Below, piece by piece: positions 46,264 to 57,100 of a stretch of DNA of 64,000 bases. The stretch is from Branchiostoma floridae (taxonomy: Eukaryota; Chordata; Leptocardii; Amphioxiformes; Branchiostomatidae). The notes under the pieces were generated by a model. It searched no databases and was not told the DNA's origin. It saw nothing but the letters and a program-made list of their open reading frames with translations. The translations under genes were made by a program, and so were the position numbers. Position 1 is the stretch's first letter, and each line of letters begins with the position of its first letter. The stretch spans positions 17,450,476-17,514,475 of the forward strand of contig NC_049986.1 of assembly GCF_000003815.2 (NCBI RefSeq). The letters are read 5' to 3'.

Positions 46264-46690
46264 GGTTTGTTTTATGTGTGAGAAGGATGTTCAGCACCAA
46301 GGACAGGTTTATTTGCCCATGTGTGGATGATGTAATATTGCAGTAGATGCCCGGTCAACAACCGACAGAGCTTGGACTTAGACAGAGACTCGTGATCCAC
46401 CACCCACACAAGCAGTCCGAGTTGCCACAAAGAAAGGATTGTCGCAACAAAAGGGTTTTTGTTGTGAGTTAGGAGGGCTATGAATAAGCTTTCCAATTGC
46501 GTGTACAAGACCATGTCATTGATTATTGTAGTGAGGTTTGCAGATATAGTTAATCGAAATCATTAGTATTAGATTTAGTGAGTGCCAAACGTTTTTGCCC
46601 GGTCAACGACCGGTAGACTCAACTTCGGCAGTCTTGTGTGCTCATGTCACATGACATGACCTCACCTGTTTACCCTCTCCTCACGCGATG

Positions 46691-46840
46691 GGGTCAAAGT
46701 TGAACGACCTATTGGGCGTATACCACTTACTGGGTATATAATCATGGACTTGTGTGCTGCTGTGTAGACTGGAATTTGAACGTTTTAAGACACAAGAAGC
46801 GGACGACATCTCTAAACCCCATCATCGAGATCAGGATCTT
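46691..46840 (+). promoter_or_regulatory. P450 gene promoter and non-coding first exon
   Basis: TATATAA at 46735-46741 is a good TATA box. About 40 bp upstream, GGGTCAAAGTTGA (46691-46703) fits a direct repeat of two nuclear-receptor half sites with one base between (DR1; PPAR/RXR or HNF4 type). A donor CTT|GTAAGTA at 46841 would end a leader exon starting near 46765. The matching acceptor CCATACAG ends at 48134, 17 bp before the start codon. Receptor control is inference. Confidence 0.5.
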
Positions 46841-47744
46841 GTAAGTACGTGTGTTATAATATACTGTTAGATTTAGCTGGAACGCTGCTTTCCTTTTCTG
46901 TCTTTGATAGAGCAGAGGCCCAAGTCTCTGTGTTCAACTGGTTGCAAATACTCTCTTTGTGCTTTCGACAAAATTTATATGCCATTTTTTTCTTCTTTTC
47001 ATTTTGTCGTGATCGTTAAAGAGCCTTGCTATGTTGAGTATTTTCACGATCCAGGAAAACATACAGCGTGTAATGCAAATGTTTTCGGGTCTCTCTGTGG
47101 CGAGGTTTGTTGACAGCACGTACATTTGTAACATGAGAGGACCAAGTGTAGATAAGCCCAGGGAATTAATAGGACGACGACAAAGTATGTGTTTGGTATA
47201 TAGGCAAAATAGACTCAAAAACGGGCTCGATTATTAAACGTTATGTGTTTTATTGGTGACTCAAGAAACAAGATGACACAAGAAGCAATGAAACATTCTA
47301 AATGTTTATTGTTTGGAAGCGACTTTTAAGTTTTGAACAATTTAAGATGGGTTGGCCGGAAAGGGCCAGATGCGGCCGGACCGGTCTGGCAAGAATTGCC
47401 CTGACATTTAATACAGCCACAAAGGCCAGTTCCATTCGTGCGGAAAACTATTCCATTTCACGCATTTCAAAGCAACATGTTAGGGCGAAATGGTTTTTGT
47501 AGTAATCATCATAATCATATCTTACTTCTGAAAATTAAACAGGTTGTCACTGTATGTCATCATATGCAAATCTGTCCCGATAAGAGATAATATTCATTAG
47601 GTTAGAAAATGTATCCACTCTTCCTAGCTTCCAGTCATTGAGTAATTAACACAGAACGTAACATACATAATTACATTACGGCAACGTGCATAAGGTGGGG
47701 TCACACCTGCGTATACTAGTATATCTAAATCCGTATGAGGCGCG

Positions 47745-47960
47745 CATGGGAGTATATTTTGCCTCCACCAGGCCCCAGGGGTCGTTGGAAAAATAATAGA
47801 AATTGGATAAACGTAAACAGGTAACATGTCAGATGAATTAGCTGGGCCGCTAACCATACTTCTCAGACAGCTAACTCATCTGGCATGTTATGTATCTATA
47901 TTTGTCCAATTTGTACTATTTTTTCCACGACCCGCGGAGCCTGGTAGAGACTAAGAGCTT
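47745..47960. repeat. Palindromic element (GCCTGGTAGAGACT family) in the P450 leader intron
   Basis: The inner arms AAAAATAATAGAAATTGGA and TCCAATTTGTACTATTTTTT pair; AGATGAATTAGCTG and CAGCTAACTCATCT pair further in. The right end GCCTGGTAGAGACTAAG is shared with the repeats near 22433 and 24520. Confidence 0.6.
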
Positions 47961-48151
47961 CACACACACCTCAAACGGACTTGAATATATACGCATGTGT
48001 GACCCCACCTATGCTATACAAAAATTATCATGACATACAACTACAGAACAGCAGCTAATTTAAGAACTACAAAAGTTTCATTTCAAGCAGATCAGGGCCA
48101 TGGAACTTGAATTCATGATTTTCTTGCCATACAGAGCAACAGTTTGACACC

Positions 48152-51100
48152 ATGAAGACCGGAGTCAGCCTGTGGGACGTTGCTGTCGGCTTGTCGGTGC
48201 CCGTCGGGGTCTACCTGCTGTTTGTAGTCGCCAATTTCCTCAGGAAGTACTTCCGTGACATCCGTACCGCACTGCAGTTTCCCTGCCCCCCCTTCCACTG
48301 GCTGTATGGCAACTTTCATCTGGTAGGTCGTCCATGGAGACAATACACCCAGGGTTGTAGCCAGTGCCCGTCCTTCTGTCCTTTGAAGGAATTTTGCAGC
48401 TGGGGACAGAAAAAAATTTTGCCCATTCCATCCTCTGTGATGGACAAAAATCTATATGTAAAGTCAGTAAAGATATAAAAAAAAATGTCTTCTTGATGAA
48501 CAGCTTAGTCTACCAGCAACATCTACCCCTGAAAATGCAGGAAATAGGGTTTCAGAGGGTCTAGATTTCAAGATTTTTTAGTATGCCCCTGGATCCCCGT
48601 AAGAACGTTATGCCTTCGGCTCGACGTCTCGTTCCTTCGGATTCAAAATCGAGGGGACGGGAAATGATTTCAGGCTGGCTACAACCCTGGATGCACCTTT
48701 CTCACGCATCGGCCATGATAGATAAAAAATGAGGTCAATGAGGCAAACAGACATAACGTATTTCTAAAATCAGCTCTCAATTAGGTTTCCCCTAAAGCAC
48801 ACAAATTTTCACAATATAAGATCAAATAATGAATATTATAACCTAAGTGTTATGCACCAAAAGATGTAGCAATTTAGAGTAGCGTAGACTGATCTCACAG
48901 TCTCTTAAGAGATGCAAAATAAAAACAAAATAATGCGAATATTTGATGGACATTCTCTTATTGGCCAATTTCCTAAATGCCATGCTATCATAGCTGGTTG
49001 AACTACTAATTCTGATGCATGGACCGTCTTTTATTTGCCACATTGATCAATCATGCATGGCAGCCACGTGAGAAAGGTGTATTAAGTGGTTCACGGTCAC
49101 ACATGCAGTGTGATGTGAAGTAGTAAACCCCTTCCTTAGACAAAACACATCCGGTTATGGTGTGACTCATGGTCTAGACTGTTTACAAGCCTTCACATGT
49201 GCAGTTTAAACCATGAATTGTTTTCGAAAATAATTTCATCAGGTTGGTAGAATATAGGATATAGGAGAATTCTTGTCAGAAGCTCTGAGGAAGGTGTCTG
49301 ATAGACACCGAAACGTTAAGCAAGTTTAATTTTGGTTGTGTACAAGAATTCTCCTATATCCCATGAATTGTTTTATTGATGGCAATCATGATGATTGTAT
49401 TTGTTATGTTGATATGTTTATATATCTCATCCAATGTAAAGAAAATTGCTCCCTCAATATGTATGAATTTTCAATTTGGGATGATCTGACCCTCATATCC
49501 ATTCAAATCTAGTGCAGCATCCCCAGATCTGATGTCCATGTTTGAACCTTACGTGCATTATTTGGGGTATCATATGTTTGTCAGAAGCAATGTAAGTAAT
49601 GACAAAATTATCACTGTGCATACCTGTCATTGCAAATATCATAAACCCATATGCGTGTTATTAATCATCTTGTTGATGTCCAGAAGTTGAGGTAAGATGT
49701 GTATCACACATTTCCCAGGTTGGTGACCAGTTTGGTGACAAGTACCTGTCGATGATCCGTGACACAGTGGAGAAGAACCCCCGTAGTCACGTTCTCTGGA
49801 TGCCTGGCTTCTTCCCCATGATCAATCTGACTCATCCAGTCCCTGTCAAGCAGCTTCTGAAGGCTCAAAGTAGGTCATCTTAAAGCAGGTCCTACAGTAG
49901 CATAAGATGGAGTCCAAAGATGCCAGAGGAGTGAAGCCGACCTAGGAGTGGCTGATGACTCCCTATGGCCAGCTGTACTCCTTAGCCAGCTTTTAAACTA
50001 TCTTATGCCACTGGTAAACTAAAACTGGTAAATCACAAAGTAGTTATTCCTTATAATGCAGTGTTAGACATTTGACCTATCCTCCTGGGCGTGTAAAGCA
50101 GTGATTGGGCAAGTGGAACAGTCCTCCTGTACTTGCCCGATCAGGCCTGTGTAAATTTTTGGTCATCTTTAACGTTGTATACTCAGATCATTGAGCTCAT
50201 TGTACAGCATATTGTACAGAATATAGAATTCCTTTAGTGACAACTTATCATTTACATATTCTTGATTATGTATTGATCGACTCTCACATCCATTGTTTCA
50301 GCCAAGAAGTCCGAAATTGACTATGAACCGATCAAGCCATGGCTGGGTAAGAAACACATCTTTTTTTTTCTTTAATTTCTGGAACATTCTTGTCAGTAAA
50401 CATTATTACCTTTGCCGAGAAGGTTATGTGTTGGTTAGTGTTTGTATGTATGTATGTAGAAGACCAGCATAACTCGAGAACATTTGGAAGGATTGTATTG
50501 ATATTTGGTATATGGGTAGGTCTTGAAACGGTTAGATTGTGGGCCCCTAGCGGCCTGTTCAGGTACTGCAGCGGAACTTCTGGCTTTGATATTTGAGTTC
50601 TGAACATGCTGCGGCTATGATTTTTGAGTGGTAGACAGGTCTTGATGCCGAGAGTAAGTGGTATAGGTTTGGACCCCGTAGTGGCTTGTATTAGAAGTAT
50701 TTTCTTCTTTTTTTATAATCATTCTTTTTAATTGGTTTTCAAAGACACATAATATTACAAAACGAAGTCATGGCAAACATACAAAATAATGGCACACATG
50801 AGAAACAACAAAACTGAAACATAAAATCCGGAACAAAAGACTATGCTCACAAAAAGTGGTAAAACACACCTTTTTACATGTGCCGTCAAAACCACTGCAT
50901 AAAGAGTCCTGCCCATTAGTGTCTCCCTTTTGACTGTTGACCATTTTCATACATGAAGCTGTAGAAGACCTTAGAAAAGTCAAATATTTTTGTTGTGTCG
51001 ATGATAAATATTACTAAAAGTCTTGGAACAACCTTTACTAACTATTCTTTCCGGATCTGGAAATGAAGTTTTGTTGTTGTTGTTGTTGCTGTTGCCAGGT

Positions 51101-54100
51101 AACGGCCTGGTCATGAGTGAGGGTGCCATATGGAAGGTGCACCGCCGCCTCCTTACCCCTGCGTTTCATTTCGACATTCTCAAACAGTACGTCAGTGTCT
51201 ACAATACAGCGGCTGGAGAGATGATCGTAAGTAACGTGTTAGCAAGAATGGCTCTAGCAAGGCCTGTACAAGACCATGTCATAATGGTATAATCCTATGT
51301 GAATTCCGATCATGACATTGTATATACATGTATCTACATGTATCTATCTTAATATAATGTTATGATGTTTTGTGTACACAGACACACCTTCACAGACATA
51401 CACAAAACATTTTTAGGTCTCTGTGGCTTTTTTAAAGTAATCTTTGGGTTCCCAGCAGAATTACACAAATTGATGTTAACAGGGGCCGCCCTAAGATGCC
51501 CCCTGCCCTAAGATGCCCGGATTTTTTGCTGATCTTATTATGCATAAGTACGCCGTGTTTGTTGCCACTGACTATGTTGGTTAGAAAGGTAAAAAAACCA
51601 AGTCCAAACAAACAGCTTTTTTTTCTATTAAAAAAATATTTACACATATTCACTTCCCTTTTTTTTAAGACAGAATTTTCACAATAATGTTGGTAGCGCC
51701 GAATCACTGTGGTCACCTGTTACTAAGTACTGGTGGCTCGTGTCCATAAATAAACAACCAGTACAAAACAGCCACACAACTGTCATACACATAAGAAATA
51801 AAGCTTCACAAAACACTACAAATATTGGTCTTCAAATGTTTATTGAGTAGAAGACCGGCCATAGAAAAAAACAACATAAGCATCACCACTGTTGTTTTCC
51901 CCAGGGAGTGTGGCCCCGCAGGTGGCAGACGAGCGAACGCCCCAAAGATTTGTTACTCTAACAAATGATTCGTACCGTCTATAAAAATGAAACTTCACAG
52001 AGTGATGTCGAATATGTTTCCCAATACGTACACAGAGTTTTTTGTGATTTTGGCGGCGGCGTTTTTCGTAATGATTTGTTAGCCGGGCCTCCGCATTCAG
52101 TGCATTTCGCCCATTTCCGATGAAAACACAACCTGGATTGTGAAAGATTTAGCCCTCCTCGTGGGAGACAAGAAGCACACACAATCACAATTCTACTGTC
52201 AAAAGAAAACTAATATATCATAAAATTAGAATTTTTATTTTGGTTTGTCTAAATTGGTCACCAGCTTCCGAAGAGAGCAAATTCCAAAAGCGGGGCAAGT
52301 TAGGGCGCATTGTCTAACGCAGCTCAAAATCGGAATTTGTATTCACGATAACGTGCTCGGTGTTTTCCAGTTGTAATGCGAAGGGTGAAGGGTTCATGAA
52401 CAGTATGGATGTCTTCCTTATTCAAGTATGGTCTCTAGATGAATGTGATAAAAATTCATTGATCAAAACTTGACCACTCTTGGCAACTAGTGATGGAGCG
52501 CCGTGAGTTTGAGCGCGTAAAAAAGCGGGCATCTTAGGGCGGCCCCCGTTACATGTATAGAATAAGAAAACTAAATACTTCTCACCTATCACTTGTGTGT
52601 AGGAGAAGCTTTCGGAGTACGGTGGGAAAGAGGAAAGTTTTGAGGTGTTTCAGCAGGCAAGCCTCACTACCATGGAGGTGATTCTACAGTGTGCCTTCTC
52701 TGGGGGTGGGATGACAGAACAGTAAGTATTATCCTATTTTAAAGATTGTATGAAACTAAAGCACAACAATCTTATTATATTTGACAGCAAAGATAGAGTA
52801 GTTCAACTAACATACACATATTTTTTGCCATAAAATCTTATAAAAAGCAGAAGCCAATGCAATATTCCACTGGTGTGTAACGTTAGAGCATTCAAGAGAG
52901 GAATAGATTACTGCATATCTGGTATTTGTCTGATCATTTGTGTCTCTTCCTCTACACAGGACCAAGAATGAGTATCTAGGCGCAGTCCAGAAGATCGGGG
53001 ACTTAGTCACTGAGGCCTACTTGTGAGTGAAACTTTTGCTTTGTCACTTTAGCTAGCTGTATCTCTCTCTCTCATACATACATACTTTTTGGAGTATAAT
53101 ATGATATGCATATTACTAGAGAGATGTATCCATTTTGTTCCATAGCACACCAGCATAACTTATTTAGGATTGTGTATCAGCTTGCTCAGACTTTTTTGTG
53201 GCCCATCTTTGCAGCAACACAGTGTATACAATGTTTCCATCCATCTACCGCATGTCCCCGGGGGGACGCGAGTTCCTTCGCCTGTGTGACTTCGTTCATG
53301 ACGTTGCATATTCCATCATCAAGAAAAGGAGGGAAGAACTGGTAAGTTCACAGACAACTGTTGTACAGAATTTATCCTCAGACTTTTCATGTTCATACTG
53401 ATATTAGTTAAGCTACGTACCAAGCCCTATATATCCGGCATACAGATATAATATATGCCGTACCCAGACATAAACAGGATAGGGTATGCCTTCAAAGTAA
53501 CAGCATTTAGGGGCATCTGCCTTGTTCAAGGGTTTCTTTTCAGTGGTCAGCAGTCAAACTCTTGCACTGGGAGCATTTTATTGGGCTAAAACTCTGGTAG
53601 CTTAAGGCCTAAAACATTATTTTTTATTTATTAGTAAATTCCAAGAACCAACAAATCTTGGTGTAGCCTAAAAATGCATTTCGTGCTCAAATTTCTGCAG
53701 GAGCGCGACCCTGAGATCCTAGCGGAGAAGAAGAGGCTGGATTTTATCGACATCTTGCTGACGGCTCGAGACGAGGACGGAAGGGGTCTGACTGATCAGG
53801 AGATCAGGGAACAGGTGGACACCTTCCTGTTCGCAGGTAACCTTTGTGATGTTCATTCAGGGCTCTAGCCAGCGTCCGTTTTTCCGTCAATTGACGGAAA
53901 TTTGCTGCTTCTGACGGAAAAATTTTAAAACCAATCCGTCAACCTTGACGAACAAAAATCCTTGGTGGAAGCTACAGGCGGCTTGGGGACACCGTCCACG
54001 GCCGTAAAAGTCACACACTGTTTGTTTTGCTATTAATATGATTGTTGACAATGTGTGTCGGCACCCTTTCGCATTCGATAATCTCATTAAAACCCGTTTT

Positions 54101-57100
54101 TCAAGGTTTCAGTTCAGTCCTTCTAATTAATTTTCGCGACGATTGTAATTGGCTGACGGAAAAAAATTTCCAGCTGGCTAAAGCCCTGAAAGAACACATT
54201 TGTGATACACAATCATACAAATGTTTGCAGGTAAAGGCCCCCTCTCACTTGACGTGCGGCACGCTTGCGGCATTGCTGCGTTCGTTCACTGCGGCACTGT
54301 TTTGTTATTTTCTTCGATTTTTTATGATTCAGATATTGCGCAATACGTAAAAGTATAACATAAAAGACGACGAAATATACAACAAGTAAGAAAATTCGTT
54401 CTTTATCTCTGAAATTCGTTGAGCATCTTCCGAACGCAGCAATGCCGCAAGCGTGCCGCACGTCAAGTGAGAGGGGGCCTTAAGCTGTGTGATACACAAG
54501 CATACAAATGTTTGCAGGTAAGCTGTGTGATACACAAGCATACAAATGTTTGCAGGTAAGCTGTGTGATACACAATCATACAAATGTTTGCAGGTAACCT
54601 GTATGATACACAATCATACAAATGTTTGCAGGTAAGCTGTGTGATACACAAGCATACAAATGTTTGCACGTATCCTGTGTGATATACAATCATACAAATG
54701 TTTGCATGTAATTACCTAGTATGTGATGGGACTGATGATGTTGATGACCTATGTGATGTTAAATTCTACAAAATAAATGATGTGCATGAATGGCATTGAT
54801 TTTAGTCAAGCCTTTAACGGCAGCCTGATTAAGCCTTTAACGGCAGATTATTATCTGACTGAGCTGTGAGCAGAGCAATTTGGACTAATGCTTTTGACCG
54901 TTGACACCTTATAGGTACATATTCGTTACACAGTGGAGCATAATCATTGAAAATGAGATTTTGGTGAGATTTTGTTATAAGTCAAAGATTTTTGGAGACA
55001 ATCTTGAGATCTTTTGAGACAATCTTGAGATTTTTCATAACAATCTTAAGATCTTAAAGAAAGTTTCAAGATTCTTTGAAATGATCTGAAGATTTTTTCC
55101 AGACATCTCAAGACATGGGACTTTCTCAAGGCAACTTTGAAAATACATTTTGTATCTTCAGATTTTGCAAAGCATCTTGAAATTTTCTTAAACATTTTAA
55201 GATTGAGTCAAAACATCTGAAGATCAAGTCAAAGCACCTCAAGATTGTAACACAAAATCTGAAGATCTTTGATATAAATCTCAAGATGTTTTGATTGTCA
55301 ACAAAGTGTGAAGACCCCCAATCTGTTGAGTACCAGAGTACCACAAAATATCAGATATGTGATTTTAAGCTGTAAAAGGCTACAAGCATTAGTCTAAATT
55401 GCTCTGCTCAGTCCAATAATACTGGCTGGTTCACTCCACATTCTGGGGGAAGGGAGGGGACACCACCTACGTTCCCTCTGGCCCAGGTATATCATACCTC
55501 CAGACTCATCCTCGGACCCTCATCCTTACAAAATGTACCCCCTATATCCCCAGGACACGACACTACCTCCAGTACCCTGTGCTGGACCCTGTACTCTCTG
55601 GCCCAAGTATTTCAGACGTCAAGACTCATCCTCTAACCCTCACCCTTACAAAATCCATCCACAGGACATGACACCACCTCTAGCTCCCTGTGCTGGACCC
55701 TGTACTCCCTAGCCAAGGTACATTGTATTTCAGATCTCTAGACTCACCCTCTGAGCCTGACACCCTTACAAAATGTACCCTCTATACCCCCAGGACACGA
55801 CACCACCTCCAGTACCCTGTGCTGGGCCCTGTTCCCTCTGGCCCAGGTATATCAGACCTCGAGACTCATCCTCTGACCCTCAGCCTTACAAAATGTACCC
55901 TCTATATCCCCAGGACATGACACCACCTCCAGTACCCTGTGCTGGACCCTGTACTCCCTGGCACAACATCCTCAGCACCAGGAGAAGGTACAGCAGGAGG
56001 TGGAGGAACTTCTGTCTGGAAGGGACGACGACACCATCAAATGGTACGTAGATTCCACAGAAAATATTCGAAACATTGCAGTCTTTGGCTTTTTAGAACA
56101 AAACTCACTATCAATGTTAACAGAAGGAGCCATTCTCCCTTGCAGTATGTACTTATTCCCTCTGCTCTGGCATATCTTTAGCTCCTTTTGATTGGCCAAT
56201 GCCTGCATGTCCCTTACTTTCTCGTGTGTATCGCTTCTTCTGATTGGTCAGAATGAATCGACACCTGCACCGGTGTCGATTCATTCTCACCAATCAGAAG
56301 GGGGATACACACCGGCCTGGCCGGAATCTATGTGTAAACTAACGTAGAACAGGGCCTTCTGATTGGTCCGCTACGCCTGGCTATATGATAATGTCAGTTA
56401 CATACCCTAATGTTCCAATACTAAAATCTACTGCATCATCACAGGGAGGACCTGAACAAGCTGACGTACCTGACCATGTGCGTGAAGGAATCCCTGCGGC
56501 TGCACGGTACTGTTCCCCTCATCTCCCGCACCACCACCGAGGACACCGTGATCGACGGAATCCCCATCCCGAAGGACACCTACGTGGGGATTAACATCTA
56601 CGCACTGAACCACAACCCTGATGTCTGGGGACCCGATCATATGGTACACCTGTTATAGTCCCTTTTTTCTGTAAAGTTACATGTATTAAGGCCACACAAA
56701 TTCATATCTTTGTCATGTCTTTGGCAAAATGACATTATGTATTGAAACAGAACAATATACCAATGTTGCGGTAGCGTTATTTTTCAGATCCAAGAACAGA
56801 GAATTGATTGGTGTTGCCTTATTAATGTCTGTCCTTGATTGAGGTTATGTGTTATAGCTATAGCTTATTTAATGGAAAAAATTACGAAAAAAGTTTTTAC
56901 TTCTTGGAAAAAAGTTTGATCTGAAAAATCAATCAGTTTCTTCACTGGTCTCTATAGACAGGTTTGACTTAAGTTTCATATTTGTGGGGATTTCAGGAAA
57001 TTACCTTAAAGTTTACAATGCCATTTTGACAGCATACATATAATTGCTTAACTTTTCAATGTTTTGCCACAGGAGTTTGACCCGAATCGTTTCCAACCTG

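Larger units (their letters stand above)
45275..46690. other. PSMG4 3' UTR and intergenic space to the P450 promoter
   Basis: The PSMG4 3' UTR runs to about 45.83 kb. After it, only a small hairpin (46220-46263) stands out. No gene was seen. Confidence 0.45.

Noticed and set aside
54329-54693. Cys/Ile/His repeat peptides on the minus strand
   Set aside because: Translations of the 38-bp minisatellite.
54190-54708. Possible CRISPR-like array (regular 38-bp repeats)
   Set aside because: The units are contiguous with no unique spacers, and the DNA is eukaryotic, so it is a minisatellite.
55690-56051. Pro/Tyr/Thr-rich frames (for example CTLYTPRT repeats)
   Set aside because: Wrong-frame readings of the exon-9 decoy array. 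The real frame is the P450 one.
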